This document shows positions 33,301 through 46,200 of a stretch of 64,000 nucleotides of DNA, piece by piece (position 1 is the stretch's first letter; every line of letters starts with the position of its first letter). The stretch is from Nereocystis luetkeana (Eukaryota; Sar; Phaeophyceae; Laminariales; Laminariaceae): the NCBI GenBank assembly GCA_031213475.1, contig JARUPZ010000036.1, positions 3,453,359-3,517,358 of the forward strand, in the 5' to 3' direction. The position numbers were made by a program, and so were the translations under genes. Under the pieces are notes generated by a model. The model was not told the DNA's origin, did not search any database, and saw only the letters and a list, made by a program, of their open reading frames with translations.

Positions 33301-36300
33301 GTATTAGGAGAGAAGCTGAGGGGGACAGACGAACGTGACCTGGAGGAGTTTGGTACACTACTTACTGCTGTACCAGGTAGATAGCAGCGAGAGAACGATC
33401 GCCATCCTAGGAGATAGAAGGTGGCTACAGGCGGCGAAACAGGGAGGGGTTAAAACCAGCAAAACGTTTCTGTGTACTCGTAATGTATGGAAACAATGTA
33501 ATGAGCGCCCAACTGTCGGAGGTGTCTCTGGTAGGAGAAGGAACGGTGCTCCGTCTCGGAAGGAATGCATGACCAACTGTCAAATGACTAAGGCAAGCAA
33601 CGAATGAGTACGCCCCCCCCCCCGCGTCACTTCCCCCCCCCATATTTGTTAGTTGGAAGTGAGCAGAAGATGAACTACCGATCGTAGACCAATATACGCA
33701 CCTTGTAGTAGTAGAGGTCTTAAAAGACTGCTCTTGGGATACATACGTGAGCAAAAAAAATAGGGAAGAGTAAAGTACACGTAGGAAAGATGGATGCGAT
33801 CCTATCAGACTCGCACCTTGACACAAGGAAAAAGAGATGCATCCTGCTAAATGTGATACGAGTAGTCCCAAAGCCAAAAATATGCGGGACAAGTATGGGA
33901 AGGGAACGCGAAGTTCGAAAAACAGCTGGAAACAGTACAGATGTCAGCAGTTATATAACCAGGATGCTCCAGAACGACGAGTAATACCCTTTTAGGACCG
34001 CAGTCCCGTTTTGGGGGACAAATTACTTATAATTTAAGTGAATTATTCCCTAAACGGGATTGTGGTTCTAAAGGGGTTAAGAGCGGAACTGGGAACGATC
34101 CGCTCAACCCTTTTAGGACTGCAGTCTCGTCTTGGGGACAATTGGGGACAAGTTACTTGGAAAGTGAGTGGTTTGTCCCCAAAACGGGACTGCTGTTCTG
34201 AACGGGTTAAGGCAAATAGATAGAGGAGAAAGTTTGAATGGCAATAAAACGTACCAGGGTAAGGCTAACGACAGGTAGGGACAAAAAGGAGATTGCCAGC
34301 CATAGTTGATAGAGCTTCAAGGACGAAATAACGGAAGGGCGGGCCGGGATAAGCAAAGATGGATAGCGTGGTTGAGAAAAAATGGAAGGATTTAGGAGGA
34401 AACGAAGAAGAGATGATGCTTTAGTACCGCAGTCCCGATTTGGGGACAAACCAGTCTAATTCCAAGTGATTTGTCCCCAAAACGGGACTGGGGTTCTGAA
34501 AGGGTTGAGAGAATTTCGGCAGGTACAAGACAGAAGTGGAAGATAGGATAGAAAGAAGGGCAAGACTGTCGCTAAGAAATAAGGTCAAACTAGAAGAACA
34601 CCTAGAGATGTACCGGGGGTTGGGCGAAGGGATAGGGACGAAAACGTACTTGCACGGCTCGATGGACTTGGCGAAAACGCTGAAACTGCGCTTTCGTGTG
34701 GGTGACCTGGACCTGCCAGACGGAAGAAAGATGTATGCCAGTAGCCGGCAGGAGGAGGAAGTAGATGCACAGATGTACCCGTGTGGCAAAGCAGTCGAGT
34801 AGAACTCACATAGTAGGAGAAGGAGGAATGCACGAGGAGGAACATGACGATGTTATAAGAGGAGACGAGGGAAACAGGTGATACGGAGGAGTTTGGTACA
34901 CTAGATAGCATCGAGAAGACGGTCGCGATCCTATTAATAGGAGATTTAGTTGGTGGCCACAGGCGGCCAAACAGGAAGGCGATAAGATTAACAAAAAGTT
35001 TCTACTACGCAATATATGGAAACAAGGTAATGAGCGCCCACATGTTGGAGGTATCTCCATTAGGAGTAGGAAAAGGGTGCTCCGTCTCGAAAAGAGATGC
35101 GTGGTTGGTGGTCAAATCGCTGAGGCGAACAACAAAAGAGTACGCCCCCCCCCGCCCAAACCCCCGCCCGCAATCATACCGCCGATGCAATGCCCCCCAA
35201 TTCCTACTCCGCTCCACCTCCCTCCAACCCTCAACTACACCTCCTCCCCACGCCTCCCCCGCGCGCTCCACATTGCCTCACCCCTTCCCCTCCCCCGGCC
35301 CCGCCCTCCCGCTTTCACCCTACCGCCTGCCGTATTATAGGTTCCCACTTCCTCGCTCGCGGCCACGGCAGCCTCTGTGGCCTCCGTGACGTCCGCGGCC
35401 TCCTCGGCCTCGTCCTCGTCGGGTGGTGTCGGCGCCAGCCTCGCGGCGGCGGGGGGGTTGGCGGCCGCGTCGGCGCCCATCCTGGGCGCAATCGGCGTGC
35501 TGGCCCTGGTGATCACGCTGCACGAGGCGGGCCACCTGGTCGCGGCCCTCTCGCAGGGCATCCGGGTTGAGACCTTCTCGATCGGCCTCGGGCCGAAGCT
35601 GCTCTCTTACCGCAGCGGGGGCGAGAAGGGTTTTTTCAGGGGGACCTTGTCGGGCCCATCCTGGGACGTTATCTCGCCCCCCCCCGGGCTGGACGGGGGG
35701 AGGGAGGCGAGGGAGGGGAGGGGAGGGGGGGGGGGCAAGACGGCGGCGGCGGTGGCGAAGGCGAGGGGGGGCGCGAAGGAGGTGGAGAAGGGGATCGGGG
35801 AGTGGGAGGAGGGGGTGGAGGTGGGTGCGGGAAGTGGGGGTGTAGGGTTATAGGGTGTGGGAAGGGAGGGGGGGGGGGTCTCATTGCTGCGACGAGGCTC
35901 TCGCTGTGGCAATAGCGTGATGGGGCTCGCTTTGTGTTTGGGAGTGGCGTTTGCACACCGTGCGAGGATTCGACAATCTCTCAGGGCTGGTGATCACTCT
36001 GAGAGAGGCCGAGCCCGAACCGAACCGAACCGAACCGAACCGAACCGAACCGAACCGTGTCGTTGGTCTTTTGTTTGGTCGAGGCGTTCGAGTGAAAGGG
36101 CCGACCGCTTGGTCCGGAGTCGACTACAAAATACCGACTCGATCAAAACCATGCCAAACATGCTGTACAACGTAACCAAATCACCCCATGTATCCTTACG
36201 AGCACACAGCAGTAGACTACTGTATACTATATAATATGCCCTTGCCAATGAACGATGGTAGGTTGGCCTCTACCGCCACCATGTTCGGCGTCGTGTGCCT

Positions 36301-39300
36301 GTTTTTTTTTTATCGTTGTTGGTGACGTGTCGCTGTTGACACTGCAGTACCCGATAGAACGGTTGTGTGTTGTTGTGATGCCATCCGAGTCAGGAAACCT
36401 CTGCTCGGCTTCTTTTCTTTTTTTTTCGTGAAACGCACGCAAAGAATCCATTGTTATTGCGCCGAAAACGGTGTGGGATGCGCGCTTCCTCGGATGAGAG
36501 CAAGAGCTCGACGCTGGACGAAACCGAGTAAGAGTTTGATCGCAGGCTGTCGCGTGTAGTGTATGCATTGCCTCAATCCCCTCTTCCCTTCGCCCTCTAT
36601 CGGCGTTATTTGCTTGTTTGTTGCTTTTGTGACACTGCGCTGGTTGGGTCCGCCTCTTCGGCTTCGTGCTGGCGGTGCGGGTGGTATTGTTGTTGTTGGT
36701 GGTGGTGGTTTTGGTGGTGGTGGCGGTGTTCATGTTGGTGGTGCTGATGCTGGTTGGTGTTGGTGTCGGTGTTGGTGGTGGTGATGTTGTTGCCGCTGGT
36801 ACCGCTGGTGCTGTTGATGATCATGGCGGTTATGCTGGTGGCCGTGGTGGTTGTGCTGGTGTTGGTGTTGGTGATCGATGGCATTGCTGCTGGTGCTGCT
36901 GTTGGTGATGGTGGTGTGGTGCTGCTGTTGGTGATGGTGATCCGTGGTGGTTATGCTGGTGGCCGTGGTATTCATGTTGGTGGTGTCGGTACTGGTAATC
37001 GATGGTGGTCTTCGTGTCGGTGTTGGTGGTGTTGGTGGTGTTGGTGTTGGTGTTGGTGGCGTTGGCGGTGTTGGTGGTTTTGGTGGTGGTGGTCGGGGTG
37101 GTATTGGTATTGGTGTTGGTGCTGACGGTGGTGATGCGGCTGGTTTTGATGGGGGGGTGATCTCTCTCATGCTGCCTTGACTGCCCTCTACCAGTACACC
37201 CTCCGGGCCATCCCCGTGGGAGGCTTCGTGAGCTTTCCCAACAACTACGACATGGACAAGGACGGAACTATCACCGAGTACGATGACCCCGACCTGCTCT
37301 ACAACCGGTAAGGGCAACGGAGAGCAGGGGCAAGGACGAGGGGGGGGGGGGGAGAGAGAGAGGAGGGGTGCGGAGGGCATCTTCGCACGCGATTAGGCGA
37401 TAGTTTCAGTCGTAAAGGAAGCACCGGAGGTTCGCGAGACGTTTCATTCGTAAATGGATTGCGTACGCGTAGTTTTGTGGAGTTTTTCGTTCGTACAATA
37501 ATCAGCGAAAAAAGCCCCCCCCCCCCCCCCCGCTCTTGGGAGCCTTTCACCTCACTCATAGGGTAGCGGTCGGAGTCCAACCGCCCGCCTAGTTCGCGCC
37601 CACCACTCTAGTTCGCGCCCACCACTAGTCAACGTTGCATCGAGAGTTTGATTCCCCCCGAAAGCGTTTTGCTCCTCTTAGGAGCCGCTACATTTCTCGA
37701 TCCTCGATTGAACGGCGCTTAAAAAAACAGCCTTCAGTACCCCAACCTCCCCACCCGCTCCCGTTCCCTCCCCTCCACCCGCAACCGCGGCTGCCGCCTC
37801 CGTTGGTTCCCATTCGTCACCGATTTTTACGGTTCAATGTTGTCCCGCTATAGGGGGCCTTTATCGCGAGGGGTGGTCGTTGCCGCGGGGGTTGTGGTTA
37901 ACTTCTTGCTGGCGTGGGCTTGCATTTTCGGGTCCGTGTCGACCACCGGGATCGTGAAGCCTCACTACGCTCCCGGCGTCATCATCAACGAGGTGGGTGC
38001 GGCTCTGGTGCCGTGCGGTTGTTTGGTGTGGGTGCGGGGAAGTGCGGTGCGATGTGGTATGATGCGATACGGCGCTTCGCTGGGCTGGGCTGAGTTGCGT
38101 GTTTGCTTGTGTTGCTGCGAGGTCCCATTACAAGCTGGGCGAGAGGATCTATACGTGTGTAGGCTGTTCAAGTATTTTGGTTCCTGTTGGGATCAAAGGT
38201 ACGCACGAAGACTCTAACCTTAACCCTAACCCTGACCCCAATCCGCAACCAAAACGGGCCGAAACTGCCCATAATCGCGGCCGCGCCGCTTTTGCATCGA
38301 ACCAGGAGTTTTCTCAATGGCGGAGGACGATTCCGACGTGCAGACCGAGCTACGCAATTTTCGAGTCAAAACACACACACACACCTAAATATCCCTTCTC
38401 CCAGATTGCTAAACCTACTCGTTGTCTCCTCCCTGTATGTTGCGCTTTGCTACGTGGTGTGGGTTTCGGGGCGGCTGAATGATAATTGACTTTCTATCCT
38501 GACCCTACCCGTCGGCTGTATCGCCCCGGCCGACGAGATAAAATTATTCTCCGAGAAATTTCTCGGAATAGAAGTTGTTGTGGGTCTGTATTCAGGGTGG
38601 ACTGTCAACCTGTTTTAGTCGAAGCTATTAAAAGGACATGTCGTAAGCACTACAGCAGTGCGTACGTCCTGCGTGGTATGCGGTGTGCAGTACATGCCAC
38701 CTATCGCTTTTGCCGGTACCACCGCCACCCTGGCTGCCAATATAAAGCGCGCTTGATGTTCATACCAGCGTCCCAACGGGTATTATCTTGGTTTTGCTCA
38801 GACTGGGTGTATACTAAACAAAAAACGGGCGTCGAGCCGAGAAAAAGGTAGCAGGCTGGGGCTGGCAAGAAATCTGACCGTCTTTGCACTGATGTCGGTG
38901 TAGGAGGTATTCCTTTCCTTAATATCAGCATGGCTGTTAACGAGTCGGGTCAAACCTCGCGCGGATCAGGACGGGTCGGGTCGGGTAACGGTGACCGGGC
39001 CCAATACCTGAGAAATTGGAAACGTCCTGACTCGACCCGACCCGGCCCGACCGAACCCAACCCAACCCGACCCGACCCAACGCGGCCCGCCGGTGGGGAT
39101 CATGAACCGCGAAGAGCCCTGCTATCTATAAAGGCCTGCGTAGCTGGGATCTACAGGAAAATAATAAATCGACGTTGTAGATACGTTTCAAAGTCGGCAT
39201 TCATATGCGTAGCACATTGGAAAAAAAACATAGCCCACCGAAACATGCGTGGACTGAAAAATGAAACGTATCGCCAACTTTAATTTTAGGAAGTGACGGT

Positions 39301-40174
39301 CTTTTCGCGCTCTTCGCTTGGGGTGTTTGTGGAAAAGCGCCATCATGTGCAGATTACGTGAGGAATGAAACCTGCACCTCACGTGTATATAGAATATGCT
39401 TGAAGGGTCTTCCAAAGTGGAGGTGTTTTGGGATGGATCGTGTTCTCTGTTGAAGTCCCTCATCGCCCAATCCGATTAAAATAAACATTGTGAGCTACTG
39501 CAGTACCCCGCAACCATGGCCGAGCTCCGCCGGTTTGCCCACCCGGCACCCGGCGCTATGGAGTCGAACGTTCCAGGAGGCAGTGTGGTGAACCCGACGG
39601 CTGGCTCGGCACGTTCTTCTATTACGGGGGACCATAGTAAATAGGACCAAGTGTTGTTGGTAAAAACGGCTGAATATATACCACCTGGTAGGTTTTTATG
39701 CATACCATAGGTCCTATTAACCATTTTAGAACCGCACTCCCATATGTGGGGACAATTCACTCTAAATATAAGTAGTTTGTCCCCAAAACGGGACTGGGGT
39801 CCTAAAAGGGTTAACTATGCCCCCCCGTAATAGTCGCTAGGAGAAGGGTCCCCTTTTTTCTCCGACGGCCTTGGCTATCACAGCGGCAGCAGACACGCTG
39901 CTGCTGAACCCCCCCCCCCCCCCCCCCCCCCGGTAACTGCTTGAATCCGTCGCTCTCCCCACAATTCGCCAAACTGGCCGCGTGCGCTCGCTCGTGCACG
40001 CTTGAGCGGACAAGCGTGCGCCCCCGGTTGGATCCCCGGCAATCACTCGTTCCGCGGGCTAGTCGTCGGGATGAGTGAGAGACGTCTAGACTTCGTGCGT
40101 ATGCCGTCGCCGCTAGCGAGCGACCGATTCGCTCGTCTCTGCTCTCGGTGTCTACTCTCGTCGTTAGCGTTCCA

Positions 40175-40209
<35 letters not shown>

Positions 40210-43200
40210 AGTTGCTACTCCACCTTCTGCTGCGCCTGTCAACTCCGCCTTTGTGACGCCTGCTGCTGGAAGCCCATGGGCTGTATTCCTTTCTGTCTTC
40301 TTTGTCGACACATGCTAAAAATGTAGAGATGCACCGACTGTGTTCTGAGAAGTTGCTGACTTGAGGAGCTCTACTATGAACAGCAGTAAGTAAAAGCTGA
40401 TTTAAGAAGAGAAAAAAGAAGAAGGAAAAAGCGCAACCCGACGGGAAATCCTCATGTGCCTTGAGGGGTGTAAGAACAGTCGCATCGTGACAAGGGAATG
40501 GCACTGAAGTGTTTGCGTCACACAAAAAGTTGGCTCACAACGACCACTTTTTAGTTATCCTGTCACCGACAGTTCGTCATCCCCTGTTTCCACACTTGGT
40601 TTGGAATTTGGTAAAAAAAAATCGAGTTCGAATTTTTTGAGGGGGGCGAATTTTGATACGGCGCCGAAAACGACAACGACCACATCATTCGATTGGTCAA
40701 CATCTCTCCGAGATGAGAGACACCGCGCCGGTCGGCCGGCCAAACCCTGACGGCTGCGAATACGCCCGCTGGAGAGACGCTTGTCTCGTCCGCTCATCGC
40801 ATCGGCTTGCACCCGCTGTGCCTACAGCGGAAGGCCAGCAGACCCAACCCTCGTCTGAGACGGATGCGAGTTAGCCGCAGTGCCCCCGCGCGCATGGAGA
40901 TCGCCCGTCGCTCTTGCTTCACGGAAGATAGAGAGGAGTGTGTTCGCGCTGGGCTACTGGCGGGGGGGAGGGCTTGTGATGTGGTGTTCGTGGGGGGTTT
41001 GTCGGAGTGCGTGTCGTTTGCACCTTGTCTCGCTCTGTCGTCTTGGAACGATCGGTTGTCCGTTCCGCCCTGTGCTACTAGTCCGGGGGACCATGGTAAA
41101 TAGGACCTACGGAACACACCGAAACCTACATATTTCCATATTTTTACTAACAATATTTGGCCCTATTTACTATGGGCCCCCGTATTACCGGGAGGAGAGC
41201 GTTGCCTCTGGGAGAGCGTCAGGGCGCGGGGAAGCAAGGGAGTTGGGGGGGCGGGGGGCGGCGGGAGCTGCGACGATGGCGTTGACGCGCCGACTGGGCA
41301 CCCAAGAGATGGCGCTCAAGTGCTGGATGCGGGCGTGCCTGCTTCTAGACAAGAATGTGCTGCGCGTATTTTTTAGTTTTTTTTGTTTGGGTTCGTTGGT
41401 TGTTGTGTGTTCCGTGTTTGTTGCAACGGCCACGCAGTAGTGCGCACTCTGCTGCAGCCTGCAGCAGCAGCAGCAGGTTGTCCGGCACACAACGCAGGCC
41501 GCGAGAGGTTTACTGTACCCTGCTGCGCCGTTGTGCTGCTGCTGTGGTCGGGGTGCGGTGCCTCTGGACATGAGTCGCCGAGGCGCGGTATCGACACACA
41601 CACACGGACGCGACAAAAAACCAGCGACAGTTTTGGGTACAACGGCGCTCCTCTCTCTTGGCCTCTTGGTGTCGTATCACACAAGAAGTTCATTTCGAGT
41701 CGTCCAACCGAAGATCTAACTTTTACCGACTCGAACACCGGAGCTACTTCGGTTGTGGTTTGAAGTATCGACGGGCATCCAGTTCACAAACTTTAGGTGG
41801 GTGAACGGCGCAAACAGTCTGTTATTGTCCTGCCGATATTTGGGTTACAGAACACCGTCATTCAGAAAATATTTTAGCCCAAAAGTGCTATTGATATTAC
41901 TCCTACAAGGGTCCGCGAGTATACGAAGTATAGCATCCCGTCAAAATACGGTTCCTCGTTTTTGTCCATGACTGCCTCCCGCAGCTTTCAGGTGCATGCC
42001 CAAGGTAGCGGATTACAGCTCACAACTTTTTAAAAAGACGTTTCTCGGTGGGTAGCACCCCTGTCCGCGTTGATTCGTCCCCTGCCGTGCCTGCTACGAG
42101 CACATGGCGAATTTTAAACGCCACAGGGCAGCGTTCACGGACTTTAATTTATTACGCGCCGCGCAATGTGTATGACCCCCGTGTTCTTGCCGGTTCTCGA
42201 GAATATGGCCAACTTTTATGAGAATCCTCGGCAGACATCGAGCGACAAAACCCACGAGTCTCGTCATGAAATCTGGACGGAACGCGCTTGGTGAAGGTCT
42301 CCGGCCCTCCCTAGTAATAGTGGCACGCTGTAGTCCTCACACCTCGGTCGGTGATATGTGGCGTGGGCCGGCCTGGCGTCTGACGAAAAACAAATTCTGC
42401 GCTGGTCTGTAGAAGAAGACAGACGGGGAAAAATCTCTACTCCTCTCTGATGGCGAGTAGTAGACAGTTCTTCAGGCTTGACATCGATCGACAAACCCGG
42501 CGACTGCGTCACGAACTCTGAAAGAAGCGCGCTGGATAGGGGCTCCGACCCACTCTAGCGTCACATTGCTCACAACCTCGGTCGGTGATACGTGCCGTGG
42601 GTGGGCCGAGCGTCTACTGGAACATAGTTTGGGTAGCTGGTGTGTAGAAAACAGACGGCCGAAACTCTCGATCCCTCTCCGTTGGCACAACACAGAGCTT
42701 TCTGAATTTTGGGACGAATGGCGTAGGAGGACGCCGCGGCCACCCTCTCGCCCCCTAGACCACGGATTCCAATGATACCTCCGAGGCTATCATCTGCACT
42801 CATTGTCCTCGCCCGGTACGAAGGTCGTTGACCGTGGGTTGATTATATATATACCGGCCTATTTCTCTGTTTCATATAATGTGTATGTCGTGCCTGTCGT
42901 ATCCAGTATGGTGAACATGGTATTGCATTTGTCTACTCTGCTCACTGCATACGTAACGACGTGCAGAGTACCTCTGTGGCGTAGCTTTGTGACCACATAA
43001 CTTCTATCTCTTCTAGGATTGAAGAATCGGCACGGACACTGGTTGTGCTGGATGTCGACGGGTGGAAAGAACGGTTTCATGTGAAGAACACACACACAAC
43101 ATATTGAGATGAAAGGTCAATCGTCGCGTGGCTGCAGGCGTGGTAGCTGTAATGCTGTGTCTGTGTCTGTCCTCTTCTTAACCCTTTTAGGACTGCAGTC

Positions 43201-46200
43201 TCGTTTTCGGGCCAATTGGGGACGAATTACTTGTAATTTGAGTGCCTGGTCCCCCAAACGGGACTGGAGTTCTAAAGGGGTTAATGGCGGGCGGCGTGAT
43301 TTCGCATGGTTCGCGTTAATTCAGCTATTTTTGTTTCATAGATAGCTGGCGTGGCTCGCGTTAGTACAGCGGTATGATCGGTAGATAGCTGCCATCAACT
43401 GCCCCGAGTTATGTCACACTTGCCCTTTCCTGCTACCTGGTACGTCGTAACGTGATACTGTTGCTTGACCGCAGCAGGAGGCCGGCCGCAAGGTACTCTC
43501 GCCTTGGATTTGAAGTCACGACGAAAAACATTGCCCATGGATGATGACTTTGAAACAACCCGTTTGGGGTCAGGTTCTTCATCGACGAACAAAATTCATT
43601 TTTTTCATTTCAAAATTCTCGAATTCAGACGATGCGTGAATACTGGCTCTGGGATGTGTCTTATATTGAAGTTGATCTAGAATCGGCACTTCCCCCAGTA
43701 TGAAACGGACCAGCCTTAGACAGCATCCCTGTTTGTTGCCACTATTAACCCTTTTAGAACTGCAGTCCCGTTTTGGGGGCAATCCACACAGTTTCCAAGT
43801 AGTTTGTCCGCAAAACGGGACTGCGGTCCTGAAAGGGTTAATACCATATTTGGTTCCTATAGTGTATGTAGGCTTTTTAGGTGCAAGCCCAATTGGTCAA
43901 GCCTGCCCTCTGCATAGCCGCCGCCGAATTTCGGAATTTTGGTGAAAATATATACCTGGTATGTTTTTGTCACTTCGATGTTTCGTTGATTTTTTTTTTT
44001 GGTCGTTTCGAACGTTCTTCGAAATTTCTTCGAAAATTATTTTTTCCTGTGTGTAACTTGACGGCAGATCTCGGACCCTAAGGGGGGGGCCGCTGCGGCG
44101 GGGTTCAGGCCGAAGGACGTGTTTCTCTCCATCAATGGAAATGCTTTGGCGGGCGACAGCACGTGAGTGCTGACTGCTGTGTATGGCTGTTCTGGTTTGA
44201 CTTGTTTTGGTGATGGCTTGGTTTGTTTTGTTTCGTTTCGGATTGCTTGTCTGCGAGTTCTGTGTTTTTGTTCGCTTCGTTTTGCATTGGTGTCCTTTGG
44301 TTTTGCGTCGGTTCGGTTCGGTTCGGTTCGGTTCGGTTCGGTTCGGTTCGGTTCGGTTCGGTTCGGTTCGGTTCGGTTCGGTTTGCTTTGCTTTGCTTTG
44401 ATTTGCTTTGCTTTGATTTGCTTTGCTTGTCTTCGCTCTGCTTTGCTTTCCCTGCTTTGCTTTCCCTGCTTTGCTTTCCCTGCTTTGCTTCGCCTTTTCC
44501 CTGCCACCCCATATGTTGCACCATCTCTGCACTATGCCTTGAACACAATGAGCTTTTGTGTACCAATATTCAATAAAAAATGTCCCTATATTCATGGACA
44601 GAGTGGTATGCTGCATCTTGCTTGTTTTCGCGCCTGCCTGTTTTGAGTGACCGGTTCTGTTACCTTACCCCCTTTTGTGGGCTCACTGTTTGACCCTGCG
44701 CCCTTCGCCCCCCTCCGCTTCCGCCCCCTGCCGCTGCCGCTGCTGATCTCTTCCTTTGCCTTCAGGAGTCTCGAAAAGGCCGTCAAGGCCATCCGAGCCT
44801 CCGAGGGCAAGCCGGTGGCCGTGGAGCTGTTGCGCGACGGAGCGAAGCCTGTGGTTCGAACGGTCAAGGTGAGGCACGAAGGTAGAGAGGTCCAGAAATG
44901 TCGGTTGGTACTGTACGTCTAGCAGAGGTTGTGACCCCGTCTAGGTCTTTATTTTGTCTTGTTAATGGTATACTACTGCAGTGTCGGTGGCGGTCTAGCA
45001 GTGGTTGAGACCCGTCAAGGTGTATCTTTAGACTTATTAAGAGTACATGTACTACTGTAGTGTTAGTTGACGGTCCAGCAGTGGTTGTGACCCGTCAAGG
45101 TGTCTCTTAAGACTTTTAGTATGCTAGTCTCAATTGACGGTGTAGCAGTTGGTTGTGACCCGTCAAGGTACGTCTTGAGACTTGGGTTTTTAGTAGTATA
45201 CTACCGTAGTGATGGTTGACGGTGCAACAATGGTTGTGACCGATCAAGGTATTTATTCAGACTTATCAACAGTATACTAGTGTCAGTTGACCGTGTAGCA
45301 TTGGTTGTGACCCGTCAAAGTATCTCTTCAGACTTGTTAGTAGTATACTAGGGTTACTTGACGGTGCAACCGTAGCTGTGACCCGTCAAGGTCTAACTTC
45401 AGACTTATTAGTAGTATACTGGTGCTAGTTGACAGGTCTAGCAGTGGTTGTGACCCGTCATGGCCTCTCTTTATACGTATCAGTATTATTCTGGCGTTAG
45501 TTAACGGTCTAACAGTAGTTGTGACCCGTCATGGTCTATCGTTATTCCTATTAATGGTATACTCAGTGTATTTGACGGTCTGGCAGTTGTTGTGACCCGT
45601 CAAGGGGCCTCTTAAAAACTTATGAATATTGATATAGTGTCACAGTGGTTGATGGCCAAGCAGTGGCTTTGACCCCGTCGAGGTCTCTCACAGACCTAGT
45701 ATGCTCGTGTTAATGTTGGGAGCTCCGTGACGGCTGTCCGTCATGGGACATATGCCCCGTCAAGGCCTTCCCTTAGATTTAGTATACTAATGTCAGCCTG
45801 GGGAGTTCCGTAACGGCTGTCATACGGCTGTTAGACGGTGTAGTTTTCGCCCGTCAGGGTCTGTTTAGGTTTAGTGTACTAAACTATACTACAGAAGTAG
45901 TTTTTGTTGTAGAGAGTTTCGGTGGTCACATGCCGGTTTGACGGTATAGCTTTGGCCCGTCAAGACCCTTTTTTTAGACATGTTATGCTCATTTTCGTGC
46001 ACGGGGGGGTGAGTTCCTTGGCTGTCCGTCAAGGGGCGACAGCGGTGCCGTCAACCATTGCATCCTCTTTGCGAAGGGGGAGCCGTCAGTGAGCCGGCCG
46101 ATGGCGCAGTTAGGTCTGTTATGTCTACCGGAGGTGTGACGACCGGAGATGTGAAGACCGTTCGGGTATTTTGCTATGGATACCTGCAGCTAAGCCTGTT

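Larger units (their letters stand above)
32184..33622 (+). mobile_element. LINE C-terminal region, copy 1 (intron 1)
   Basis: Non-LTR retrotransposon remnant starting at the family's MDAIL block, after the reverse-transcriptase core. The C-terminal parts are recognisable: RLRENAETAISCRGPGPA, then AQICPCGKESITHVVGE (a C-x-C...H zinc-knuckle-like motif), then SERTIAILGDRRW. It has frameshifts and stops. It carries an M1 (32508-32620), an M2 (33007-33103), TATTAATA scars at about 32204 and 32266, and CCTGG scars at 32795 and 32802. It ends GTACGCCCC plus a C-run. Confidence 0.8.
33645..35150 (+). mobile_element. LINE C-terminal region, copy 2 (intron 1)
   Basis: Begins a little farther upstream in the LINE than copy 1 (TTGGAAGTGAGCAGAAGATG, before the MDAIL block at 33790). 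It keeps a 90-residue open stretch RARLSLRNKVKLEEHLEMYR to QMYPCGKAVE. It carries three M2 copies and a TATTAATA scar at 34932. It ends AAGAGTACGCCCC. Same strand as copies 0 and 1. Confidence 0.82.

Noticed and set aside
36730-37380. 216-codon minus-strand frame rich in P, T and H
   Set aside because: It is antisense to a GGT-rich tract and to protease exon 3.
38218-38240. Interstitial telomere
   Set aside because: Only two full CCCTAA units.
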